NCBI GenBank assembly: GCA_050288085.1
Contig: JBNKDD010000016.1
Location: 1-39,457 of the forward strand
Direction: 5' to 3'
DNA: 39,457 nt
From: JBNKDD01 sp050288085
Lineage (GTDB): Bacteria > Chloroflexota > Anaerolineae > Aggregatilineales > UBA3940
Under the pieces are notes generated by a model. It was not told where the DNA came from. It did no database searches and worked only from the letters and a program-made list of their open reading frames with translations. Positions 32,599 through 39,457 of this stretch are shown here, piece after piece; position 1 is the stretch's first letter; the number at the start of each line of letters is the position of its first letter. The position numbers and the translations under genes were made by a program.

Positions 32599-32692
32599 CC
32601 TCACCCCCTTCCGAGTCGCCTCTGGCGGCTCTCCCTCCCCCTCTCCAATTTGGAGAGGGGGCAGATCGACCGGAGGGAGATCGGGGGTGAGG
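32599..32692. repeat. Nested palindromic element between convergent genes
   Basis: Three nested inverted repeats share one centre: CCTCACCCCC/GGGGGTGAGG (32599-32608 and 32683-32692), CTCCCTCC/GGAGGGAG (32631-32638 and 32672-32679), and a 12-bp inner stem CCCCCTCTCCAA/TTGGAGAGGGGG (32637-32648 and 32650-32661). It fills the gap between typA and a convergent membrane gene, ending 7 nt before the latter's stop. It looks like a small mobile palindromic repeat and may act as a bidirectional terminator. Confidence 0.75.
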
Positions 32693-32699
32693 TTTACAT

Positions 32700-33431
32700 T
32701 CAGGGGAACATCTCCCGGGCGATCTTCTCTACTTTGGCGTAGGCCGCATACAGCATAAAGACCATCCAGAATGCGACCAGCACCCCACAGATACCCGCTG
32801 TAAAGTGAACCATCCAGCCGGTGATCGCCATCGGGATCAGGATGATGATCGGGGCGGTTGTTGCTGCAACCAGCACGTTTTTCCACTTCAGCCCGGCCCA
32901 GATACCCACGTACAGACCAAGCAGACTTGCCATCCAGACAATCGCAAGCTGGAAGGTGGCGACCAGTGCCAGCATCAACCCGGAGGTGATGCCGATTGCA
33001 ATGGCCGAAGAGCTGCTGATTGCCAGGATTCCGGGGCCGATCAGCAGGATTGGACTGAGGCCGACCAGGATGGCAAGCGGGACCCGCATCCGCCAGGCGA
33101 CCGCCATCGTATAACCCTTCACGATCCGGGGGGCGGATAGGCGCGTCAGGCGCAGGAGTTGGTGTTCCGGCTGGCTCACGTCGTGGGCGGTGATAGTCGC
33201 CGCAACCAGCGCCATGATCGCCGGGGCGAGGATCATCAATCCCCAGACCACCAACCATACACTGTCATCAAGTGAGGTCTGCCCACCGGATTGTATGGCG
33301 GCGGCTGCGTATACCCCCAACCCCACTAACCCGGCGACGACGGCTATCAGGCGCGTTACCGGCAGCGACGGCCAGTTGATGTGCCGCACCAGCCGTTTCA
33401 TGATCGGGTTCTTGAATTCTAAACTGAACAT
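32700..33431 (-). CDS. Hypothetical six-helix membrane protein, paralogue of 34468-35133
   Basis: A 243-residue polytopic protein with about six hydrophobic helices. Segments NPIMKRLVRHINWP near the start and APAIMALVAATITAHDVSQPEHQLLRLTRLSAPRIVKGYT in the middle recur in the protein encoded at 34468-35133. The central charged loop followed by a GYT helix resembles ABC-2-type permeases, but no ATPase is nearby, so the function is open. The ATG at 33431 has GGAGG 8 nt upstream. A minus-strand TATAAT lies at 33464-33469. Confidence 0.7.
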   Translation of the reverse strand: MFSLEFKNPIMKRLVRHINWPSLPVTRLIAVVAGLVGLGVYAAAAIQSGGQTSLDDSVWLVVWGLMILAPAIMALVAATITAHDVSQPEHQLLRLTRLSAPRIVKGYTMAVAWRMRVPLAILVGLSPILLIGPGILAISSSSAIAIGITSGLMLALVATFQLAIVWMASLLGLYVGIWAGLKWKNVLVAATTAPIIILIPMAITGWMVHFTAGICGVLVAFWMVFMLYAAYAKVEKIAREMFP

Positions 33432-33463
33432 GGGGGCCACCTCCGCAACTTGTCCTTATCTCT

Positions 33464-33469
33464 ATTATA
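33464..33469 (-). promoter_or_regulatory. Candidate -10 element for membrane protein gene
   Basis: The minus strand reads TATAAT about 33 nt upstream of the ATG at 33431. The Shine-Dalgarno lies between them, so the geometry is normal. Confidence 0.4.
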
Positions 33470-33558
33470 GTAGCAAATGCGATTAACGGTGCAGAAGTTA
33501 CGAGTCGGTGGTAAGCTTTTCTACGGGCTGTTTTTCCACAGAGAAAGGTGAAAAGGAT

Positions 33559-34449
33559 ATGCTTTCGCGGTTTTTAGCCAGTGCCTCAATTGTGCCGCCT
33601 AGAAGACCGATTGTGAAAAATCCGTCGGATTACGGCATGGACTATCGCGATATTGAATTCACTACGCGGGACAACGTCCATCTAAAAGCCTGGTATATTC
33701 CGGGCACCTCCGACAACCTGATTATTTTCACGCATCCGATGCCCTTTAACCGTTATGGCTTCCATACCAAGGGGCAGGGGGTGATGCGGATCAGTGATGT
33801 AGAAGTGGAACTGCTGAAGGTGGTCAGGCGGTTAAATGACGCGGGGTATGGCGTCTTTATCTTCGACTTCAGGAATCACGGGGAGAGTGAAGGGGCTAAC
33901 AACGGGATTTGTGGCATCGGTTACTTCGAGTGGCAGGATGTCGTCGGGGCGATGGACTATATCAAAGCTGACCCCGAATTGAGCGCCAAACAGGTCGGGA
34001 TGGTGGTTAACTGCATGGGGGCAAATTCGGCGTTGATTGCGATGTCGAAGGAACCAGAGCTCTTTGCGGATATCAAAGCGGTGGTTGCTATCCAGCCGGT
34101 TTCCTATGATGTTTTCATCCGCCACTATTTAGTGGATAAGATGCCGATCTTCAAGGGGCGTTATCCCCAGATCAACGAGCAGGTGAAACAGTTGGCCGGG
34201 GTTGGCCTGGAGGAAATGTCACCGAGGGAATACATTCCATCGCTTACCGCGCCGATCATGTATGTGCAGGTCAGGGAAGATGCCTGGACGGAACCGGCGG
34301 ACGTACAGGGCTTTTACGATCTGACCACATCAGATAAAGAGTTGTTCTGGATAGAAGGCAATTTAGAGCGGTTCGACGGCTACAATTACTTCGGTGAGAG
34401 GCCGGAGAAAATGCTGGCGTGGTTGGATAAGTATATGAATGTCTCTTGA
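33559..34449 (+). CDS. Alpha/beta-hydrolase-fold protein with Cys at the nucleophile elbow
   Basis: A 296-residue protein with the alpha/beta hydrolase core: NLIIFTHPMPFNRYGF (oxyanion strand), GVFIFDFRNHGESEG and a nucleophile elbow VNCMGANSALIAM. The elbow has Cys where Ser is usual, and Val where the first Gly is usual. The region that normally holds the catalytic His reads FWIEGNLERFDGYNYFGERP and has none, so classical triad chemistry is doubtful. The ATG at 33559 follows AAAAGGAT; an upstream in-frame GTG at 33508 is less likely. It lies between two paralogous membrane genes on the other strand. Confidence 0.75.
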   Translation: MLSRFLASASIVPPRRPIVKNPSDYGMDYRDIEFTTRDNVHLKAWYIPGTSDNLIIFTHPMPFNRYGFHTKGQGVMRISDVEVELLKVVRRLNDAGYGVFIFDFRNHGESEGANNGICGIGYFEWQDVVGAMDYIKADPELSAKQVGMVVNCMGANSALIAMSKEPELFADIKAVVAIQPVSYDVFIRHYLVDKMPIFKGRYPQINEQVKQLAGVGLEEMSPREYIPSLTAPIMYVQVREDAWTEPADVQGFYDLTTSDKELFWIEGNLERFDGYNYFGERPEKMLAWLDKYMNVS

Positions 34450-34467
34450 TGCGGTTGTTGGGCCTTC

Positions 34468-35133
34468 TCAAAGGAATATAAAGGCAATTGTTATCAAAAT
34501 ATACCCCAGGATGCAAAGCGGTATAGGGGTCATTGTTAACATAATGAGCAAAGCACCAACTGCTGCGAGGATGGGACGCTGCCACCATATTGCCAGGGTG
34601 ACACCTAATGCTGCACCCAGTTCGTTAAACTGACGTGTTGCCATCACAAAAACAAGCGTGCCCACGGCTGTGATAATGACGCTGCCGATAACGGATAAGT
34701 CCGGCAAACCAGCCTGAAGCAGTACGATAAAAACCAATGCTATCAATGCAGGGATCAAACTTCGCGTGGAGATGGTTAAAATACGCAGGCGGTGTAAGGT
34801 GGCAAAGGTGTAACCGTGGAGGAGGCTTTTATCGGTGGCGAGTGTTAACTTCATCATCTGGAAGTCTTCTTTTTGCAAATCGTTTGTAACGATAGATACA
34901 GCCATCACCGCCAATATTGCCGGGGTGAGCAGTATAGAAATCCAACCCAGACATATAACTGTCCCGATCAGACAGCCGGGCATTACTAACAATGCTGTCA
35001 GATCAAAAAGTAGCCCGGCCCCAACGGTGGCGACGACCAGCCAGATCACGGCCTTTTCGTCGGGCCAACCGCTGTTGCGAGTCAGCCGTTGGTAGATGGG
35101 GTTGGTGTCCAGATCGGGTGGTTTTTTCGGCAT
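34468..35133 (-). CDS. Hypothetical six-helix membrane protein, paralogue of 32700-33431
   Basis: A 221-residue polytopic protein with about six hydrophobic helices. NPIYQRLTRNSGWP and TPAILAVMAVSIVTNDLQKEDFQMMKLTLATDKSLLHGYT match the same positions of the protein at 32700-33431, so the two are paralogues. The second copy is shorter and its coding sequence is AT-richer. The start is taken at the ATG at 35133; a GTG 12 nt upstream is also possible. An ABC-2-type permease-like fold is a guess. It is convergent with the hydrolase gene, 18 nt away. Confidence 0.68.
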   Translation of the reverse strand: MPKKPPDLDTNPIYQRLTRNSGWPDEKAVIWLVVATVGAGLLFDLTALLVMPGCLIGTVICLGWISILLTPAILAVMAVSIVTNDLQKEDFQMMKLTLATDKSLLHGYTFATLHRLRILTISTRSLIPALIALVFIVLLQAGLPDLSVIGSVIITAVGTLVFVMATRQFNELGAALGVTLAIWWQRPILAAVGALLIMLTMTPIPLCILGYILITIAFIFL

Positions 35134-35544
35134 GATCTCATCCACATGATAACTGGCATTTCCAGTATCTGATGTAAAATCTCGAAATATTAGTTATAAC
35201 ACAACCTCTTTACAGGTTCCCCTAATGACCATATACTATGAGCAGGCCATCTTCGCAAGCTAGCATCGCTCACCTAACCAACTGACATTCCCCAACATAG
35301 CCACCAACAGTGCTTCCCTGGAACAAACATGCATTGAAGTCATTAGTCGGATTCAATCACCTGGTGGAAGTAATTTATGCGTTTGCAATGGGTCGGTATT
35401 GGGTATTGCTATGTCCGCACAATGTGCTTAGTTCACCAGATATGTAGAAGATTTCGTGGATAACCACAAGGAGAAAGTCAATAAATATATGGATGTGCAA
35501 ACATGCATATATCAAACCTAATAAAACAATGAGGAGCAACTGAA
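35134..35544. other. AT-rich intergenic region, no gene seen
   Basis: This 411-nt divergent gap shows no gene with a supported start. A short open stretch (about 35435-35521) could encode a Lys/Asp-rich helix but has no start codon context and stops quickly, so it may be a remnant. The rest should hold the promoters of the two divergent genes. Confidence 0.4.
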
Positions 35545-36063
35545 ATGGATACGCAAGGAAACAAGTTCTATTTTCATCTATTGATATTTATCCTTCTTAT
35601 CATTATTGCATCAGGATGCAGCGCCGTACCAGCCCTCAGACCTGAAACTTCAGTTCCCCAGTCTGGTCACTGGGCTAACGAGGATAGCGAATCTGGTGAG
35701 GCGAAAGTGTCTTTCGATCTTTCGGATGATGGCAATATCAGTAACTTCGAAATGACAACTTACATGGGAACGCCCAGACAGGGGTGTACAATAAAGATCG
35801 ATCAACTGCAGTTGCAGGTTAACGACGATGACACTTTTGTAATCTCTCATTCTATGGAATATGAAGATGTCGAAACGGAACTGGGGCCTGCCTTGATGAG
35901 CCTTGGTGTCGTTCCTGAAGGGCAACCATACGAAGTTCTACACATCAGCGGAAACACAACGGATACAACAATGGAAGGTACCTTTGAACTGACTATATGC
36001 AATCATACCCTGTTTTTTTCTGAGAACACAGGTACCTGGAAAGCCGAGTGGAAGAATCCTTAA
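35545..36063 (+). CDS. Hypothetical lipoprotein
   Basis: A 172-residue protein with a signal peptide (FHLLIFILLIIIASGC) ending in a lipobox Cys at residue 25, so it is predicted to be lipid-anchored. The mature part is beta-rich with four regularly spaced segments (GEAKVSFDLSDDGNISNFEM, CTIKIDQLQLQVNDDDTFVIS, MEGTFELTICNHTLFF, GTWKAEWK). This resembles small eight-strand lipocalin-like lipoproteins, although no family is assigned. GAGGAGC precedes the ATG. The coding sequence is AT-rich. Confidence 0.7.
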   Translation: MDTQGNKFYFHLLIFILLIIIASGCSAVPALRPETSVPQSGHWANEDSESGEAKVSFDLSDDGNISNFEMTTYMGTPRQGCTIKIDQLQLQVNDDDTFVISHSMEYEDVETELGPALMSLGVVPEGQPYEVLHISGNTTDTTMEGTFELTICNHTLFFSENTGTWKAEWKNP

Positions 36064-36138
36064 CTGTACTGTCAATATGACTGGATTTTGAGCGAAAGGG
36101 AAGTGAGTCAACACTAAAGTCCCGATGATAAGTATCAA

Positions 36139-36160
36139 GGGGCGCAGCATGCTGCACCCC
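36139..36160. repeat. 22-bp palindromic repeat, copy 4
   Basis: A 22-nt palindrome with one mismatch: GGGGCGCAGCA and TGCTGCACCCC. It lies 75 nt after the lipoprotein stop and 28 nt before the end of the convergent cimA gene. The core matches copy 1 closely. Confidence 0.8.
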
Positions 36161-36188
36161 ATTTGTGATCTTTGAAAAAGCCAGGCTC

Positions 36189-37808
36189 CTACCTGAGCGC
36201 AACGCGCTCTGTCTCAGGCGCGATCTCTTCCTCATGCAACATCAAACCATACTCGATGCTGTCCGATAAGGCCCGCCACGAGGCTTCGATGATGTTAGCT
36301 GATGCCCCGACGGTGCTCCACCGTTCGTGGTGGTTCTGGGTATCGATCAGCACACGGACTGTTGCCCCGGTGCCGCTCTTGCTATCCAGGATACGGACTT
36401 TGAAATCGGCCAGTTTGAAGTGTTCAACAGCCGGGTATTTGTCCCGAAGCGCTTTCCGTAGGGCGGCGTCCAGGGCATTGACCGGGCCATTGCCGTCGGC
36501 GGCGGTGTGGAGGATATCCCCGTTGACCCGCACCTTGACCGTTGCCTCGGTGACCATGCCGCGCTTCTGGCGATGCTCGACCGTCACAGTATAGTCGATC
36601 ATTTCAAACGGCTGGACATAATCCTTATCCTGGCGCTTGAGCATCAGGGCTACCGATGCTTCCGCTGCCTCAAAGGAAAAGCCGCGTGATTCGAGTTCTT
36701 TGATCTCGTTCAGTACCTCGACTGCGCCCGCGCTTTCAACATCGAGGCCGTATTCATCCGCTTTGCTGAGCAGGTTGCCCCGCCCTGATAATTCGCTGAC
36801 CACGATCCGCATCTCGTTGCCGACGATCTCCGGGTCGATGTGCTGGTAGGAATCGGGGTTGCGGCGGATCGCGGCGACGTGGATCCCACCCTTGTGGGCG
36901 AAGGCGCTCCGACCGACGTAAGCGGCGTGCTCGTCCGGGCTGAGGTTCGCGACCTCGGCGACGAAGTGGGCCAGGTCATACAGGTTGCGGAGTTGACCGT
37001 CCGGCAAACACTGCTTGCCCATCTTGATCTCCAGGTCGGGGACGATTGAGCACAGGTTGGCATTGCCGCAGCGTTCGCCATAACCATTGATCGTGCCCTG
37101 AACGTGGATCGCTCCTTCACGAACTGCCGCTAACGAGTTCGCGACGCCTAATTCGCCGTCGTTATGAGCGTGCATACCGAGTGGGAAATTGTTCAAGGCG
37201 GTGCGGATCGTCCGGGTGAAGGCTTCGATCTCCCAGGGCATGGTGCCGCCGTTGGTGTCACACAGTACGACGATCTCGGCCCCGCCGCGTACCGCTGCCC
37301 GGAGTGTCTCTACTGCATAATCGTTATCGAGCTTATAACCGTCGAAGAAGTGCTCGGCATCGTAGACGACCCGCCGCCCCTGGGCAACCAGGTAAGCGAC
37401 GCTCTCTTCGATGATCCGCAGGTTCTCGTCGAAGGTGGTGCGAAGGACATCGGTGACGTGCAGGGTTGATGACTTGCCGACAACCGTACAGACCGGGGTC
37501 TGGGCATCGAGCAGGGCCTTGATATTGGCGTCACTTTCCGGCTGGGAACCCACCCGGCAGGTCGAGCCAAAAGCGGCGATCAGGGCGTGCTGCCACTCCA
37601 TATCCTTTGCCCGCTCGAAGAACTCGACATCCTTCGGGTTTGAGCCGGGCCAACCGCCCTCGATGAAGGTCACACCGAGTTGATCGAGACGCTCAGCGAT
37701 CCGCACCTTATCCTGGGCCGAAAGCGAGATTCCTTCACGCTGCGTGCCATCACGCAGGGTCGTATCGTATACCTGTACTACATTTGGGCCGGTAAGGTGC
37801 TTAGACAT
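36189..37808 (-). CDS. cimA: (R)-citramalate synthase
   Basis: A 539-residue enzyme of the isopropylmalate/homocitrate synthase family that condenses pyruvate and acetyl-CoA to (R)-citramalate, the threonine-independent entry to isoleucine. Visible are VYDTTLRDGTQREGISLS (metal Asp and Arg), EGGWPGSNPKD, LCDTNGGTMPWE, GMHAHNDGELGVANSLAAV (metal His pair) and GTINGYGERCGNANL. The C-terminal regulatory domain (about 410-539) would bind isoleucine. The EGGWPGSNPKD-type segment and overall length fit CimA rather than LeuA. The ATG overlaps the leuD stop by 8 nt and follows GAGGAGG. Confidence 0.93.
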   Translation of the reverse strand: MSKHLTGPNVVQVYDTTLRDGTQREGISLSAQDKVRIAERLDQLGVTFIEGGWPGSNPKDVEFFERAKDMEWQHALIAAFGSTCRVGSQPESDANIKALLDAQTPVCTVVGKSSTLHVTDVLRTTFDENLRIIEESVAYLVAQGRRVVYDAEHFFDGYKLDNDYAVETLRAAVRGGAEIVVLCDTNGGTMPWEIEAFTRTIRTALNNFPLGMHAHNDGELGVANSLAAVREGAIHVQGTINGYGERCGNANLCSIVPDLEIKMGKQCLPDGQLRNLYDLAHFVAEVANLSPDEHAAYVGRSAFAHKGGIHVAAIRRNPDSYQHIDPEIVGNEMRIVVSELSGRGNLLSKADEYGLDVESAGAVEVLNEIKELESRGFSFEAAEASVALMLKRQDKDYVQPFEMIDYTVTVEHRQKRGMVTEATVKVRVNGDILHTAADGNGPVNALDAALRKALRDKYPAVEHFKLADFKVRILDSKSGTGATVRVLIDTQNHHERWSTVGASANIIEASWRALSDSIEYGLMLHEEEIAPETERVALR

Positions 37809-38418
37809 TATGAGCCTCCTCGTATGCCTTGATCTGATCTTCAAATGACATTAAATACCCTAACTGGTCAACACCCTTCAATAAGCAGGATCTGGCAAAA
37901 CCATCGACCGGGAAGTTTACCGACTGATCGCCGGGTAGGTGGACGGTCTGCGTTTCCAGGTCGATGGTGACTTCAACCTGCGGCGCTTCCTCGATTAAAT
38001 CCAGTAAATCCTGGTACGTTTCCGCATCGACCGCTATCGGCAGCAGGCCGTTCTTGAGTGCGTTGTTCTGGAAGATATCGGCAAAGGACCGGGCAATGAC
38101 TGCCTGGAAGCCGTAAGCCATCAGCGACCAGGGCGCGTGTTCCCGCGATGATCCGCTGCCGAAGTTATCGCCCGCCAGCAGGATTTTTGCGCCTTCGTAG
38201 GTCGGATCATTCAATACAAAGTCCGGGTTGGGGGTAGCCGAATCGGCCTCCGCCACGTTCGGAACGGTTTCCTGGTAACGCCAGTCGCAGAACAGCACTT
38301 TGCCCAGGCCGTTCTTGTCGGTCACTTTCAGGAAGCGGGCCGGGATGATCTGGTCGGTGTCCACGTTATCAACGGGCAGCGGCATCATTTTTGCTGTGAG
38401 TGTGGTGAATTTCGCCAT
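37801..38418 (-). CDS. leuD: 3-isopropylmalate dehydratase small subunit
   Basis: A 205-residue small subunit of isopropylmalate isomerase, which also serves citramalate in the isoleucine route. Characteristic segments are VDTDQIIPARFLK, GDNFGSGSSREHAPWSL and AVIARSFADIFQNNALKNGLLPI. The large subunit LeuC is not in this window. AGAGGAGAGAGGA precedes the ATG. The end overlaps the cimA start, so the two are coupled, and both lie downstream of a putative attenuator. Confidence 0.96.
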   Translation of the reverse strand: MAKFTTLTAKMMPLPVDNVDTDQIIPARFLKVTDKNGLGKVLFCDWRYQETVPNVAEADSATPNPDFVLNDPTYEGAKILLAGDNFGSGSSREHAPWSLMAYGFQAVIARSFADIFQNNALKNGLLPIAVDAETYQDLLDLIEEAPQVEVTIDLETQTVHLPGDQSVNFPVDGFARSCLLKGVDQLGYLMSFEDQIKAYEEAHNV

Positions 38419-38463
38419 TGTGTTTTTTCCTCTCTCCTCTGATTTGTCCTTGTCCCTGTCCTG

Positions 38464-38502
38464 GGCGCATGCATGCGCAGACTAAATACGTCTGGCGCCC
38501 CT
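38464..38502. repeat. Expanded or interrupted copy of the GGGGCG palindrome family
   Basis: The left part contains the 14-nt palindrome GCGCATGCATGCGC (38465-38478). Further right, AGAC and GTCT pair around TAAATAC, and the element ends with GGCGCCCCTAC, the same end as the 22-bp copies. The outer GGGCGC and GCGCCC can also pair. It lies between the attenuator and leuD. Confidence 0.5.
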
Positions 38503-38527
38503 ACATTTCGCTTTGTCTATACACGCG

Positions 38528-38568
38528 AAAAGCCGGGCGGCGGGGATTTGCAGGCCCGCTCGCCCGGC
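38528..38568 (-). terminator. Putative attenuator terminator upstream of leuD-cimA
   Basis: On the minus strand GCCGGGCG-A-GCGGG (38568-38556) pairs with CCCGC-CGCCCGGC (38544-38532), giving 13 base pairs with one bulged A and a 10-nt loop, followed by TTTT (38531-38528). It starts 20 nt after the stop of the Ile-rich leader ORF. The T tract is short, so termination strength is uncertain. Confidence 0.75.
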
Positions 38569-38588
38569 CAACAACCCCCGTTGCTCGG

Positions 38589-38645
38589 TTAGCTAATAAT
38601 AATAATGATGATGGGCTGTGCAGCCCCGACAGTAAACCTAGCCAT
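38589..38645 (-). CDS. Isoleucine-rich leader peptide (18 residues)
   Basis: The minus strand encodes MARFTVGAAQPIIIIIIS and a TAA stop. The ATG shares its A with the leuA stop codon (TAATG), and GGGGGAG lies 10 nt upstream, so ribosomes finishing leuA can restart here. Six consecutive Ile codons (two ATC, four ATT) precede Ser and the stop. A small GGGCTG-CA-CAGCCC hairpin lies just before the Ile run, and a terminator hairpin begins 20 nt after the stop. This is the classical layout of a ribosome-mediated attenuator. The role is inferred. Confidence 0.75.
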   Translation of the reverse strand: MARFTVGAAQPIIIIIIS

Positions 38646-39457
38646 TATCCGGCCACTCCCCCGGCAACCTCTGTCTGTTCCTCGGCAGGTTGACCGGCAT
38701 AGCCTTTGGCAGCCAGCAGTTTATTCAATGCGGCCAGATAGGCCCGCACGCTGGCAACGATGATATCGGTCGATGTGCCGTGCCCGCCGAAGGTGCGCTT
38801 CCAACTGGTGCCGCGCTGTGGATTGACCACTTCGCTGCCGCCGTTTTCGCCTTCGATCCGGACGGTTACCTCGCCGATAGCGTCGATGCCTTCGGTAACG
38901 GCGTTGATGTTGAATTCGAGCAGGGTGGCGGTTATGCCGATGATCTCGTCAACGGCCTTGTAAGCCGCATCAACCGGGCCGGTTCCGACACAGGCCACAG
39001 TATGTGTTTCGCCATCCGGTCCGATCAGCCGGACGGTAGCGGTTGGCATACCGAGTGTCCCACAGGCGACCTGCACGCCGTCGAGTTTGTAAACTTCGAC
39101 CGTCTTAGAAAGTTCGTCGGTGATCACTGCTTCCAGATCGGCATCGGTGATGGTCTTCTTCTTGTCGGCCAGCCGCTTGAAGCGGTCAAATGCCGTCCTG
39201 AGTTCGTCGTCGGTTAATTCATAACCCAGTTCTTGCAGCCTGACCTTGAGCGCGTGCCGCCCGGAGTGCTTCCCCAGCACCAGCTGAGTCTTCGTCGCTC
39301 CGACCGTCTCGGGGCGCATGATCTCGTAGGTCTCCTGGTGCTTCAGCATGCCGTCCTGGTGGATGCCGCTCTCGTGGGCAAAGGCATTCTTGCCGACGAT
39401 CGCCTTGTTGTATTGAACCGCGAAGCCGGAGGCGCCTGCGACCAGCTTGGATGCACG
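38645..39457 (-). CDS. leuA: 2-isopropylmalate synthase, C-terminal part (runs off the window)
   Basis: The last 270 residues of LeuA, the first enzyme of leucine synthesis; the N-terminal catalytic half lies beyond the window edge. Visible are the end of the catalytic domain (NAFAHESGIHQDGMLKHQETYEIM), the subdomain with GKHSGRHALKVRLQELG, and the leucine-binding regulatory domain (VRLIGPDGETHTVACVGTGPVDAAYKAV, GGHGTSTDIIVASVRAYLAALN). It is the first visible gene of the leuA-leuD-cimA cluster. Its stop overlaps the leader peptide start. Confidence 0.96.
   Translation of the reverse strand, partial: RASKLVAGASGFAVQYNKAIVGKNAFAHESGIHQDGMLKHQETYEIMRPETVGATKTQLVLGKHSGRHALKVRLQELGYELTDDELRTAFDRFKRLADKKKTITDADLEAVITDELSKTVEVYKLDGVQVACGTLGMPTATVRLIGPDGETHTVACVGTGPVDAAYKAVDEIIGITATLLEFNINAVTEGIDAIGEVTVRIEGENGGSEVVNPQRGTSWKRTFGGHGTSTDIIVASVRAYLAALNKLLAAKGYAGQPAEEQTEVAGGVAG

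Noticed and set aside
35435..35521. Lys/Asp-rich short open stretch before the lipoprotein gene
   Set aside because: It has no start codon with a ribosome binding site and ends in tandem stops, so it is at most a remnant.
37801..38645. Apparent absence of leuC between leuA and leuD
   Set aside because: The window ends inside leuA, so leuC may lie upstream of leuA or elsewhere. Absence cannot be claimed.

Overview
The window looks like a chromosomal stretch from a free-living bacterium, most plausibly a Chloroflexota (Anaerolineae-like) genome. That placement is an inference from gene content: a Uma2-family protein, a CimA/LeuD/LeuA branched-chain cluster, an FmdB-type zinc ribbon with a Ser-rich tail, an NHLRC2-like lipoprotein and a VKOR-thioredoxin fusion. 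No rRNA, tRNA, CRISPR array or transposase gene was seen. Most genes are moderately GC-rich with clear GGAGG-type ribosome binding sites. A few segments are visibly AT-richer: 6242-6718, 12686-12937, 23342-28051 and 35200-36063.

Layout. 15-3065 holds a TetR regulator, a GNAT acetyltransferase, an FmdB-like zinc ribbon, a small conserved protein and an MBL-fold protein with a degenerate metal site. 3066-4653 is an ECF sigma factor overlapping a membrane anti-sigma-like protein with a His/Asn-rich linker. 4791-6140 is the periplasmic-thioredoxin/VKOR fusion. 6242-12937 carries a lipoprotein, an MFS transporter, small membrane and STAS-like proteins, an MscS channel and a membrane-anchored hydrolase. 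12962-15263 is a tight three-gene operon (DUF4291, EamA transporter, ConA-like protein). 15310-19815 has Uma2, an isochorismatase-like hydrolase, an autoregulated TetR with a Tat-exported nitroreductase, and an EEP-family phosphohydrolase. 19866-23194 has the NHLRC2-like lipoprotein, a TPR protein and a carboxymuconolactone decarboxylase (CMD).

23342-28051 is an AT-rich glycan cassette (GT-C-like membrane protein, GT2 glycosyltransferase, AlkP-family phosphohydrolase). It abuts a truncated GT2 gene and a hexapeptide acyltransferase on the other strand. The whole block is bracketed by an intact CMD gene and a decayed CMD copy in the same orientation, followed by an esterase lipoprotein. 30744-36063 has TypA, two paralogous membrane proteins on either side of an unusual hydrolase, and a lipoprotein. 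36189-39457 is leuA-leuD-cimA on the minus strand.

The most striking signal is in the leuA-leuD gap. An 18-residue leader ORF starts on the leuA stop codon (TAATG), carries six consecutive isoleucine codons and stops 20 nt before a GC-rich hairpin with a T tract. This is the layout of a ribosome-mediated attenuator placed inside an operon, sensing isoleucine, the product of the downstream citramalate route. A second genome-scale signal is a family of 22-bp palindromes. They have fixed GGGGCG/CGCCCC ends and variable but self-complementary cores, and all four full copies lie between convergent genes.
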